Below, piece after piece: positions 18,082 to 26,605 of a stretch of 64,000 nucleotides of DNA. Under the pieces are notes generated by a model. That model made no database searches and was not told the origin of the DNA. It worked only from the letters and a program-made list of their open reading frames with translations. This stretch comes from Clostridia bacterium (GTDB lineage: Bacteria; Acidobacteriota; Terriglobia; Terriglobales; Acidobacteriaceae). The position numbers and the translations under genes were made by a program. The DNA lies in NCBI GenBank assembly GCA_035561135.1, contig DATMYA010000008.1, forward strand, positions 124,001-188,000, read 5' to 3'. Numbering within the stretch: position 1 is the first letter of the stretch; each line of letters starts with the position of its first letter.

Positions 18082-19020
18082 GTGCTTTATAATCCCGCGC
18101 TGGTGAAGAATGTGATTGGCCCCATCATCTCTGATACCTCGCAAAAGACGCTGCTTCGAGTGCTGCAGGGCTGGCACGAGGACTTGATTGATTTCCTACG
18201 CCACGACGCCCCCAAGATTCTTGGTGCACTCCTTGTTGCTTTCATTCTCAGCCGTCTGCTGAAGGTGATCAGTAAACGCCTGGTCTCGTACAGCAACAGC
18301 CAGGAGCTGCCTTCCGGCATCCGTGCGCAACAGCTCAGAACCCTCGCAAGCATCATCTATAGCGTAGGGCTTTTCATCATCATCTTCTTCGCGGTATTGA
18401 CTGTCCTGGGATATTTGGGCATTAACATGGGCCCGCTGCTTGCTTCGGCTGGCATTGCAGGATTGGCCGTCGGCTTTGGCGCCCAGACACTCGTCAAAGA
18501 TGTTATCAACGGCTTCTTCATCCTGATTGAGAACCAGTACGATATTGGAGACGTCGTTAAGATCACAAATGTCCAGGGCGCTGTGGAGGCGCTCACGTTA
18601 CGGCGCACCGTCCTGCGTGACGCCGATGGCACATTGCACATCATTCCCAATAGCGAGATCAAGATCGTTTCCAATCTCACGCGCGACTGGACGCAGCTCG
18701 CGCTCCACGTAACAGTGGACTACAAGGAAGACAGCGACAAGGTCGTCAGGCTGCTCAGGGAAGTCGGGGCAGAGCTGCGTAATGACGAGCGTTTCTCCGC
18801 GTCCATCGTCGCCGATCCCGATGTCCCCGGAATTGAGAAGGTCAGCGCGTCCGAGGTGGACTACCTCATGCTGGTGAAGACGAAGCCCGGCCAGCAGTAC
18901 GCGATCAGCCGAGAACTCCGCCGCAAAATCAAGGAATGTTTTCAGAAGCACGGCATCCAACCAGGCGGACAGAACAGGTTCTACGTCGTCAGCGATACTG
19001 CAACAAAAATCGTTCCATAG
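18082..19020 (+). CDS. MscS-family mechanosensitive channel
   Basis: 312 residues. Hydrophobic segments lie at about 44-62, 88-110 and 115-135. The third carries the Gly/Ala-rich pore helix GIAGLAVGFGAQTLVKD and is followed by a beta domain and a C-terminal alpha/beta domain, as in MscS. It releases solutes on osmotic down-shock through the inner membrane. Start GTG 18082 has no clear ribosome site; TATAAT at 18087-18092 inside the first codons raises the chance that translation begins downstream (GTG 18103 or 18112). Confidence 0.9.
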   Translation: MLYNPALVKNVIGPIISDTSQKTLLRVLQGWHEDLIDFLRHDAPKILGALLVAFILSRLLKVISKRLVSYSNSQELPSGIRAQQLRTLASIIYSVGLFIIIFFAVLTVLGYLGINMGPLLASAGIAGLAVGFGAQTLVKDVINGFFILIENQYDIGDVVKITNVQGAVEALTLRRTVLRDADGTLHIIPNSEIKIVSNLTRDWTQLALHVTVDYKEDSDKVVRLLREVGAELRNDERFSASIVADPDVPGIEKVSASEVDYLMLVKTKPGQQYAISRELRRKIKECFQKHGIQPGGQNRFYVVSDTATKIVP

Positions 19021-19058
19021 TTGCGGTAGCAGATTAACGATTCACCGAAAGCACTTCT

Positions 19059-19847
19059 ATGAACACAGGACTCAAAGATCGTCTCGCCATCGTCGCCGCC
19101 TCTAGCCAGGGCATCGGGAAAGCCACGGCTTTCGGCCTTGCCGCTGAAGGGTGCAAACTCGCGCTCTGCGCCCGAAACGAGCAGAACCTCGCGGTTGTCG
19201 CCGAGGAGATACGAAGTAGACACAACGTCGAAGTTTTCACCCAGGCTGTGGACGTCACCGTTCCTGACGATATCGCCGGCTTCGTCGGTACGGTCGCCCA
19301 GAAGTTCGGGCGCGTAGACATCTGCATAACGAACGCAGGCGGCCCCCCCGCTAATACGTTTCTTAAGTTCTCAATCGAAGACTGGCGCAAGGCTTTCGAA
19401 CTGAACTTGCTCAGCACCATCGCTTTTGCGCGCGAAGTCATTCCTCACATGCAGAAGAACCAGTGGGGGAGGCTCATAGCCATCACTTCCGTAGCAGTGA
19501 AGCAGCCGATCGGGGATCTCATATTGTCCAATACAGTCCGCACGGGCGTAGTTGGTCTCGTTCGCTCGTTGGCCAATGAGTTCGGGAAAGACGGCATTCT
19601 GGTCAACAACGTCGGGCCGGGATATACGGCGACAGACAGACTCAAGAACCTTGCAGCGGTCCGCTCCAAGTCTCTCGGCGTTGAGGAAGCAGAGATGTTC
19701 AGGCGTTGGGCCGCCGACACTGCCACGGGCAAGGTGGCGCAGCCAGAAGACGTTGCTGATGCTATCGTCTTCCTCGCTTCGGAACGTGCGGCTTCGATCA
19801 CCGGGCAGACGATTCTGGTCGATAACGGCAGCTACAAGGGACTCTAG
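19059..19847 (+). CDS. Atypical short-chain dehydrogenase/reductase (FabG-like)
   Basis: 262 residues with a Rossmann fold. The cofactor motif reads AASSQGIGKA rather than TGxxxGIG. NAG is kept (TNAGGPP) and the catalytic serine is present (AITSVAVKQP), but where YxxxK is expected the sequence is SNTVRTG, so both Tyr and Lys are missing. This is the pattern of the SDR subgroup that resembles beta-ketoacyl-ACP reductase without the full catalytic tetrad. Substrate and even activity are therefore uncertain. It stands alone 38 bases after the MscS gene. Confidence 0.85.
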   Translation: MNTGLKDRLAIVAASSQGIGKATAFGLAAEGCKLALCARNEQNLAVVAEEIRSRHNVEVFTQAVDVTVPDDIAGFVGTVAQKFGRVDICITNAGGPPANTFLKFSIEDWRKAFELNLLSTIAFAREVIPHMQKNQWGRLIAITSVAVKQPIGDLILSNTVRTGVVGLVRSLANEFGKDGILVNNVGPGYTATDRLKNLAAVRSKSLGVEEAEMFRRWAADTATGKVAQPEDVADAIVFLASERAASITGQTILVDNGSYKGL

Positions 19848-19909
19848 CGGCAATTGATCTTTGGCCAGTGTGAAAGCGTCTCGTTCTCACAAATTTTTCT
19901 TTTCGGCGG

Positions 19910-20620
19910 ATGGTATCCCTCCGGGTTGACATCCGCCGTTCGCATTTGTTGCATCTACACCGATGGATGTGGCGGTCAATCGCTATTGACGTCTCGGTCG
20001 GAGCCGTTGTCGTTGGGCTCTGGTACTGCATGTTCCTCGTACTGAACCGCCGCCGGTGCGCGCGAGTGCTCCAGTGGATCGAGTCCGCGTTTGCGGGACA
20101 CGGCCACGTCGCCGGCGTCGAGTGGCTCAGCGGATCACGCTTCTCGGTCAAGCTGCGTTTGGTGACCGGCGGATTCCGGCATCCGTCCATCCTCGTCCAA
20201 CTTGCTCCGCGTGAGATGCCGATTCAATGGCTACTGAATCGCTTCAACAAGCGCCAGGAAACCCTCACCTTCGAGGCAAATCTGCACTCCGCTCCGAGTT
20301 TCAATCTTGACGTTCAAAACCATCGCTGGTGCGGACGGACTCGCCGCAAGCTTCCCGCGAACCGTCGCTTGCACATGGAGCGACTTGGACCTTTCGTTAT
20401 CAGCAGCCGAAACGACTGGAAACGTGATGTTACTAACATTGTCGGCGCTGTTAGCGCATCGCGGGAATGCGAGTTTCTGAACGTATCGTATCGGCGAACA
20501 TCGCCGCATTTCTCCGCCACCGTTCCGCTGAAAGCGCTTCAGCCTGAAGTCCAGTCTGGAATCAGTATTTTCGAAACGCTGCGCGAACTCGCCGCTGGCT
20601 CATCCACCTCACGCCTGTAA
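19910..20620 (+). CDS. Membrane-anchored hypothetical protein
   Basis: 236 residues. A transmembrane stretch (about residues 23-46, rich in Val/Leu/Trp) follows a basic His/Arg N-terminus, then a soluble domain of about 180 residues with mixed alpha/beta character and no recognised motif. The start could be ATG 19910 or ATG 19967 (Met20); neither has a strong ribosome site. Convergent with the channel gene at 20681. Function unknown. Confidence 0.6.
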   Translation: MVSLRVDIRRSHLLHLHRWMWRSIAIDVSVGAVVVGLWYCMFLVLNRRRCARVLQWIESAFAGHGHVAGVEWLSGSRFSVKLRLVTGGFRHPSILVQLAPREMPIQWLLNRFNKRQETLTFEANLHSAPSFNLDVQNHRWCGRTRRKLPANRRLHMERLGPFVISSRNDWKRDVTNIVGAVSASRECEFLNVSYRRTSPHFSATVPLKALQPEVQSGISIFETLRELAAGSSTSRL

Positions 20621-20680
20621 ATCCTGAACAAGTGGATTCTGTAAACGAAACGCCGGTCAGGCGTGTCGTAGCCGCTTCGC

Positions 20681-21823
20681 TCACAAATGTTCATCCTGGC
20701 GCAGGTCTTCCGCCAGGGCCGATCCGCCGGAAATCTTGCCCCAAGCGCTTGTCTGCCAGTTGTCAGGACGATCTTCCCTGCGCCAGGCGGGCATTGGCAT
20801 CTGCAACAGTTCTGAGAGTGCCGTGACGTAGGGCTCGTACATCTCACGCAGTTCGCGGACGCGTTGCTCAACCTCGGTTCCCTTCTTAACTGCTATCGAC
20901 ATGCTGCATAGCGTGTTTGAAAGGCGTTTGAACTCTGGCGTCGGCAGCCGATCCTCCGCCAGAGAACGCGGAGGCGTCGAGAACGTCTGCGCAAGATCGA
21001 CGACGGCGTGTCTCGCCATGGCAAATGTCAGCTCCGCCTGCCTGCGCGCCCTGCCTTCCATGGACCCGATGACGAACGCGCACGAATCGAGAATCGCCGT
21101 GAGTGCGGACAGCCATGACTCGTTATCATGCTGCGAACGGAAGTAGCAAAGCACTGGATATGACAGATGGCTCTCCATCAGTTCAGCGGCCCATCGCTCC
21201 CACTCGCGCAGAACGTCGGAAATCTCGGTGCCATCCTGATCCATGTTGCGCCGCAGCAGCTCCGTCGCAGTGGGCGGCGAACCGGCGCGCGCGTCCAGCA
21301 ACGTAATCTGCGCTTCGCGTCGTGAGAACGCCTGGTAGACGACCGGGAAGTAGCCGATCACGAGTGCCAGGAAACCGAAGCCCATCCCGGCCTCCAGCAC
21401 TACCAGTGCGCGCCCACTCGCCTCCGTTGGAACCACATCGCCCAGTCCAAGGGTGAACAACGTTGTGCCGCTCAGGTACAGGTAGGTTGAGAATCCAGGA
21501 TTGTAGGCTGTGGAGACACGATCGTGCAGGCCGAAGTGCAGCAGAGCATATGCGAACATGATCGCCGTGGCCCACGTGGCAAGCAACGCAATCAGCGAAA
21601 GTGGGCCGTAAAAGCTGAGCCATCGCTCGCGCCGCTTGGCCGAGAGACGTCGAGCAACCCACGACCAAGGCATCCAGGTCGCCTTGAAGAAAGCGCGCGC
21701 AAACCGGTACCGTCGCATGACCCGTCTGGGCAGCACAATCGTTTCAAATGCGTCCCACAGTACGGCGACGATCACCGCGATTGCGGCAATCGCCGCTAAC
21801 GTCCTGAGTGTCAGTATTTCCAT
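20681..21823 (-). CDS. Two-TM potassium channel-like membrane protein
   Basis: 380 residues. Segments at about 5-25 and 75-97, then a pore loop and a third hydrophobic helix (140-165). The filter reads TLGLGDVVP at about residues 124-132, in the place of the usual TxGYGD, with Leu for Tyr. The soluble C-terminal 210 residues are helical and I do not recognise them; a TrkA/RCK domain is not evident. Ion_trans_2-type channels conduct K+ through the inner membrane; the Leu substitution leaves the selectivity open. Confidence 0.8.
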   Translation of the reverse strand: MEILTLRTLAAIAAIAVIVAVLWDAFETIVLPRRVMRRYRFARAFFKATWMPWSWVARRLSAKRRERWLSFYGPLSLIALLATWATAIMFAYALLHFGLHDRVSTAYNPGFSTYLYLSGTTLFTLGLGDVVPTEASGRALVVLEAGMGFGFLALVIGYFPVVYQAFSRREAQITLLDARAGSPPTATELLRRNMDQDGTEISDVLREWERWAAELMESHLSYPVLCYFRSQHDNESWLSALTAILDSCAFVIGSMEGRARRQAELTFAMARHAVVDLAQTFSTPPRSLAEDRLPTPEFKRLSNTLCSMSIAVKKGTEVEQRVRELREMYEPYVTALSELLQMPMPAWRREDRPDNWQTSAWGKISGGSALAEDLRQDEHL

Positions 21824-21997
21824 CGACTACTTGGATGTGCTCCGATCCGATACGACTCCAGCCTTTTTGCGGCGCATTCACGAAAATGAGCACAGCCCCA
21901 CAGCCCAAAACGAATCTCCTGGCGATCTCACGACCACTCCGTCGTGTGCCAAACATAAAAAAAGAGCGTTTGATTCGATGGACCCATGAGCAAGATG

Positions 21998-22513
21998 TCA
22001 GGCGTTAGCGGCGACAGCAAGTAACTTGTCGATCTGTTGCTGCACTTGTCGACGGAACTCTAGAGGGTGGGAGATTTTTGAGAATGGCTCAGGCGTGCCT
22101 CCGGTGCCGCGAACAACAATAGAACCGTAGTTCATCAGGCGAGCCAGCAGGCCCTGATCGACTCCGACGCTCTCGATCTTCTGAAGAGTGATTTCTGTGG
22201 TCCTGCGACTTATCATGCCAACCTTAATCATGACTCGCTTGTTAGTCACGGCCATTTCAGTCGAGGAACGATGCCACGTCGCAAGTCCAGCGATAGCAGC
22301 CGCGATCAGGATGAGTACCAAAGAAACTGTCGCAAGCCCTCCTGCAGTCCCGTTTTTGTCGCCCAAGGTGGCTAGCGAAGCAAAGAGCGCCATCAACCCG
22401 CCGAACCCAATAACCGCAGCAATCGTCATCGGCGCCACAAGGACGATCCAATGCAGTGTTGTGCGGTACAGCACCACCTCTCCTTCAATCAGGTTCTCGT
22501 CCACGTAGCTCAA
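21998..22513 (-). CDS. Bacterial PH-domain membrane protein
   Basis: 171 residues. Two transmembrane helices (about 22-48 and 62-80) precede a PH-like domain (about 85-160) with TEMAVTNKRVMIK and RRTTEITLQKIESV, the usual signature of the bPH_2 (DUF304) family. These are membrane proteins of unknown role, often stress-related. The C-terminal PISHPLEF-like stretch is typical too (SKISHPLEFRRQV). Confidence 0.85.
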   Translation of the reverse strand: MSYVDENLIEGEVVLYRTTLHWIVLVAPMTIAAVIGFGGLMALFASLATLGDKNGTAGGLATVSLVLILIAAAIAGLATWHRSSTEMAVTNKRVMIKVGMISRRTTEITLQKIESVGVDQGLLARLMNYGSIVVRGTGGTPEPFSKISHPLEFRRQVQQQIDKLLAVAANA

Positions 22514-22835
22514 TCTATTCCCCTCCCGAATTCACGAACGTCCGATATTCGCGCAGCAAGGCTGTTTTAGCAACGGAATAGGAAGCTCCCAGTAGCTGAT
22601 GCAATTAGTTGAGCGTTTTTCGTGACCAGATACTCTCATGTACAATCTTTGTCATTGACGAACTGCCGGAGGGACGGCGGAGCAGGGGTGTCTTGTAGAT
22701 GCTGCGCTATATGCGTGTGAGCCAGCAGCCTCCGTTCTCCGACTTCGCTAACTGAAGTCACTCAGCGTTATCCCATTTTTCTAAAGAATCTGTTCGCATC
22801 CCGCGCCTTGCGCGCTGGAAATCTGTGGAGGAACT
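22514..22835. other. Divergent intergenic region, 322 bases
   Basis: Separates the PH-domain gene from the Kelch lipoprotein. AT-rich sequence at 22600-22660 could hold promoters. A GC-rich partly self-complementary stretch (CTGCCGGAGGGACGGCGGAG near 22664-22683) is present, but I match it to no known riboswitch. Confidence 0.4.
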
Positions 22836-24278
22836 TTGAAAGACCGTTCTCCCGCTTTTCTGGTACCAGCCCTGGTTGCCTTCTCGCTCTTGATCACCGC
22901 CTGTGGAGGCAGTGGGGGGGGCTCGTCGAACCCGCAGCCCTCGCCCATATCCATCTCCATCTCACCGCAGAATGCGAGTGCGCTGGTCGCATCTCCGCTC
23001 ACCTTCAGCGCCACCGTTTCAGGCGCAGCGAATGCCGCCGCTACCTTCATCGTCGTTGAAGGAACGACGGGCGGGCAGATTACCTCCACAGGAAGCTATA
23101 TCGCTCCCGCAACCCCCGGCACCTACCACGTTCGCGCAATCAGTGCGGCAGACTCCACCAGAACGGCCGATGCGGTTGTTACGGTTCGCGACTATGCCAG
23201 GACCATCCAACGCACGCCCGATCCCTCTGACGGATACGACTATCACACCGCCACCTTGCTCCAGGACGGATCTGTCCTAGTAGTTGGCGGCAAGGGCATT
23301 GCTTACACTTCCGTACACCGCAACGCTGAGCGCTACATCTCATCTGAGAATCGCTTCGTGGCCGCAGCCGCGCTCAATACCGCACGCATGGAGCACGCCG
23401 CGGCGCTGCTTCCCAATGGGAAGGTGCTCGTTTCCGGTGGCAAGAATTTTTCGCCGCTCGCCACCGATTTCGACTTTGCGTTTATCAGTTCCGAACTCTA
23501 TAACCCTGCGGCTGCACAATTCGTCGCTGGTCCCAGCATGAAAGTTCCGCGCCGCCGTCATGTATTCACGCTGTTGAAGGATGGCCGTGTGCTCGTCACA
23601 GGCGGAATTCAACTGTGGGGCAGCGGATTTGGCGCGAGTCCGAGTGTCGAAATTTACGATTCCACAAATAATCAGTTCGTCTCCGCAAATCCCATGAGCA
23701 CCGGACGCTGGCGTCACACCGCTACCCTGTTGCCCGACGGCCGGGTTCTGATTGTCGGTGGACGCGACAACAATTGCGAACTGAATTGCCCAGTCTACTC
23801 TCTCAAATCCGCAGAGTTATTCGACCCCGTAACTGGACAATTCACCGCCACAGGTTCACTGCAGATCAGCAGGTTTGATCACACGGCAACACTCTTGCCG
23901 GATGGACGAGTGCTCATCCTCGGCGGCGAGACTACGGAAAACATCGGGCAGACGGACCAAATCAATACAGGCGAGGTTTGGGACCCGGCCACGGGGCAGT
24001 TCACTACCTTCGGCAGTATGACCCACGGGCGAAGCCTGCACACCATCACTCTGCTCAACAACGGCAAGTACCTGGTCGCAGGAGGGAACAACTGGAATGG
24101 AGCGCCGAGCGTCACCACGGAAATCTTCGACGCTACTAACGGCACCTCTATCGCCGGACCGGACATGAACGATTACCGCATTCGCCACACCGCCACCCGT
24201 CTCGTGTCGGGAGAAGTACTGATCGTAGGCGGCTTCAATTCTGGCCAGGCCGTTCTCCCCGTGGACCTGTTCCGTTAG
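22836..24278 (+). CDS. Kelch-repeat lipoprotein
   Basis: 480 residues from a TTG start supported by GGAGGA just upstream. The signal peptide ends in a lipobox LITAC with the lipidated cysteine at residue 23, followed by a Gly/Ser-rich linker. Residues about 38-118 form an Ig-like domain. The rest is six or so Kelch/galactose-oxidase-type repeats, each with an HTATLL-DGRVLVVGG pattern, forming a beta-propeller. No copper ligands of galactose oxidase are apparent, so binding rather than oxidation is likely. Such proteins are frequent in acidobacteria and face the periplasm or surface. Confidence 0.9.
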   Translation: MKDRSPAFLVPALVAFSLLITACGGSGGGSSNPQPSPISISISPQNASALVASPLTFSATVSGAANAAATFIVVEGTTGGQITSTGSYIAPATPGTYHVRAISAADSTRTADAVVTVRDYARTIQRTPDPSDGYDYHTATLLQDGSVLVVGGKGIAYTSVHRNAERYISSENRFVAAAALNTARMEHAAALLPNGKVLVSGGKNFSPLATDFDFAFISSELYNPAAAQFVAGPSMKVPRRRHVFTLLKDGRVLVTGGIQLWGSGFGASPSVEIYDSTNNQFVSANPMSTGRWRHTATLLPDGRVLIVGGRDNNCELNCPVYSLKSAELFDPVTGQFTATGSLQISRFDHTATLLPDGRVLILGGETTENIGQTDQINTGEVWDPATGQFTTFGSMTHGRSLHTITLLNNGKYLVAGGNNWNGAPSVTTEIFDATNGTSIAGPDMNDYRIRHTATRLVSGEVLIVGGFNSGQAVLPVDLFR

Positions 24279-24437
24279 GGTCGCGACGAGAAGACTACGC
24301 CAAACCTCCGAATCACGCTCTCGGGGGAATGCTACTGTCGCTGTGTGCAGTCGCGCTCGCGACTGCACACAGGTTCAGACGAGTTGCCGTTTCACTTCAT
24401 CGTAGGCAGGTAGCAATTGGTCCTGGCTAACTCCAGA

Positions 24438-25304
24438 CTAGCCTTTCATGCCCGACCATTGTTCTAGCAGCGCGAGCGTGGCGGCATAGTCTAGGTTGTC
24501 GTAACCAGCTTTGCTGGACGCCTCATAAACTTCGTCCACCTTCTCAAGGCCGGGCAGCTTGACGCCAACCTCTTTTGCGGCGTCCATCATGAGGTGCATG
24601 TCCTTGTGCATCAGGCGAAGCGGGAAGTTAGGCGTGTAGTCGCGCTTGAGCACGAATGGAGCTTTGTAATCCACCACGCCCGAACGGATCATCGACGCCT
24701 GTATCAACTCGACCAGTTTCTCCGGCGCGACACCCAACTTGCTCGTGAGCGTCAGCGCCTCCGCGAAACCTTCGTAGATCAGCGCGATCATCAGGTTCAT
24801 GCCAATCTTTGCCGCTTCGCCCTGCCCTGTGTCGCCGACCCGGATATTCTGCTTTCCCATGGCCTGAAACAAAGGCTGCAAGCGCGCGATCGTCTCAACT
24901 TTTCCACCAACGATGAAGATCAACTGCCCGGCTTCCGCTCCGATCTTGGAGCCGGTGACAGGAGCATCTACGTAATCAGCGCCCTTGGCGCGCACGCGCT
25001 CGGCGAACCTGAGCGTAGTGGTTGGCGAAATGGTGCTTGAGTCGGCGACGACCATTCCGGGCTTCAGCACGCTCTCCACACCATTCGCGCCGAAAAGAAC
25101 CTGCTCAACGGCCTTAGTATCGGAAACGCACATCCAGACGACCTCCGCGCCACTAGCGGTTTCGGCCGGAGTAGATGCTGTGCGCGCGCCTTCTACGGTT
25201 TTGCCCGGCGTGCGATTCCAAACTGTTACGTCGTGTCCCGCTTTGACTAGGTTGGCCGCCATCGGCCGCCCCATGATCCCCAACCCAAGGAATGCAACCT
25301 TCAT
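24438..25304 (-). CDS. NAD(P)-dependent beta-hydroxyacid dehydrogenase (GarR/HIBADH family)
   Basis: 288 residues from ATG 25304. The Rossmann motif GLGIMGRPMA lies at 7-16, the substrate signature DAPVTGS near residue 117, and the catalytic lysine in GEAAKIGMNLM near residue 170. The family reduces or oxidises beta-hydroxyacids such as tartronate semialdehyde, 3-hydroxyisobutyrate or succinic semialdehyde. The presence of a glycerate kinase 1.3 kb away makes tartronate semialdehyde reductase (glycerate-forming) an attractive guess, but they are not in one operon. Confidence 0.9.
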   Translation of the reverse strand: MKVAFLGLGIMGRPMAANLVKAGHDVTVWNRTPGKTVEGARTASTPAETASGAEVVWMCVSDTKAVEQVLFGANGVESVLKPGMVVADSSTISPTTTLRFAERVRAKGADYVDAPVTGSKIGAEAGQLIFIVGGKVETIARLQPLFQAMGKQNIRVGDTGQGEAAKIGMNLMIALIYEGFAEALTLTSKLGVAPEKLVELIQASMIRSGVVDYKAPFVLKRDYTPNFPLRLMHKDMHLMMDAAKEVGVKLPGLEKVDEVYEASSKAGYDNLDYAATLALLEQWSGMKG

Positions 25305-25427
25305 TTCGAAATCCTCACTTGCGATGCGCGATGCGTATGGAAACAACACACGATTAGAACTGACGAAGCAGGCGCTTGCAAGTGCGCTGCATCGTATGTC
25401 GCTCCGTTCGCGTCTAATTCTTAATTC

Positions 25428-26306
25428 ATGCTTAACATCACCATTCGACGTAAGGCTCGGCAGTTCAGCACGCTCGTCAAGCATTCGGCGCTTACCCGCC
25501 GGACGGGCGTGACTCGCAAAGCCGTGCTGGCGTCACCCGGCCAACTCGGCCTCACGTTCATAGGACATTCCGGCTTCTTCGTACAGATTGGCGGGACAAA
25601 CGTTATTGTTGATCCGAACTTCGCGCGCTGGCTCTTCGTGCTGAAGCGCCTGCGGAGACCGGGGCTGCGGATCGCAGATTTGCCGCAGATTGATGCCGTG
25701 CTGGTGACGCACGCGCATTTCGATCATCTGCACAGGCCGTCGCTGCGAGCCATCGCCCGCGCCAGCGCGCGTCGCGGACGACGTCCCATCATTATCGTTC
25801 CGCAGCACGTGCGCGACCTGGTCTTCGATCTCGGATTCGAGGAAGTTGTTGAACTACCCTGGTGGCAGACATTCAACCTGAATGGGATGGAAGTGACAGC
25901 CACGCCCGCAAACCACTGGGGCGCTCGAGTAATTCGCGACATCCATCGCGGCTTTGGTGGATTCGTGCTGAGCGCCGGAAAGCACTCCATCTACCACTCG
26001 GGAGACACTGCGTACTTCAACGGCTTCCATGAGATTGGCAGGCGCTTGCATCCCCAGGTCGCGTTGCTGCCGATAGGCGCGTACGATCCGCCGTCGTTCC
26101 GTGCCGTGCACACCAGCCCAGAAGATGCCGTGCAGGCATTCCGCGATCTGGGTGCGCGCTGGATGGTTCCGATGCACTACGGCACGTTCAAGCTCTCGCA
26201 CGAACCCATGCATGAACCCGTCGAACGTCTGCGCGCAGACGCAAAGCTACACGGCGTCGCAGAGCGAGTCTGTGTGCTGGAAGAGGGAGTGACGAAGTTT
26301 TTTTGA
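25428..26306 (+). CDS. MBL-fold metallohydrolase (UlaG/NAPE-PLD-like)
   Basis: 292 residues. The metal-binding motif THAHFDHL is near residue 98, with further ligands in NHWG, HSGDTAYF and PMHYGTFK. This is the zinc-dependent beta-lactamase fold of the UlaG and phospholipase-D-like branch. The basic N-terminus (first 35 residues) has no clear signal peptide. Substrate cannot be told. It is convergent with the glycerate kinase gene across a repeat-rich gap. Confidence 0.85.
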   Translation: MLNITIRRKARQFSTLVKHSALTRRTGVTRKAVLASPGQLGLTFIGHSGFFVQIGGTNVIVDPNFARWLFVLKRLRRPGLRIADLPQIDAVLVTHAHFDHLHRPSLRAIARASARRGRRPIIIVPQHVRDLVFDLGFEEVVELPWWQTFNLNGMEVTATPANHWGARVIRDIHRGFGGFVLSAGKHSIYHSGDTAYFNGFHEIGRRLHPQVALLPIGAYDPPSFRAVHTSPEDAVQAFRDLGARWMVPMHYGTFKLSHEPMHEPVERLRADAKLHGVAERVCVLEEGVTKFF

Positions 26307-26605
26307 AGCAACACGGCAGACGGCGGACGGCAGACCTCAGACGGCAGAGCTCAGACCTCAGACTTCAGACGCTGGACGGCAGGCGTGGGACAGAATTGCG
26401 CTTGTGGCTGAACAGACTGCTGAAACATTTCCTGTGCAGCGAGATCGAGCCTCAGCGGCTAAAGCCGCTCGATTCGGTGCGAATTACGGCACGCCTGAAG
26501 GCGTGCCCCTTCAAAGAAACAATCTTCCGCAGCTCTGAGGTTGAAGTCTGCCGTCTGGCTTCTTCATCTGCCGTCCGCGGTCTGCCGTCTGGCGTCCGCC
26601 GTCAG
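26307..26605. repeat. Inverted low-complexity repeat arms flanking a dispersed repeat
   Basis: The left arm (26314-26390) repeats units such as GACGGCAGACC and TCAGACC; the right arm (26530-26605) carries their complement (GGTCTGCCGTC, CGTCCGCCGTC), so the two arms could pair over tens of bases. Between them are CCTCAGCGGCTAAAGCCGCTC (26450-26470) and the hairpin GGCACGCC-TGAA-GGCGTGCC (26488-26507), which recur elsewhere in the window. It lies between convergent genes and may end both transcripts. Confidence 0.65.

Noticed and set aside
22660..22760. Possible riboswitch before the Kelch lipoprotein gene
   Set aside because: Some self-complementarity but none of the conserved cores of c-di-GMP or other riboswitches I can recall.
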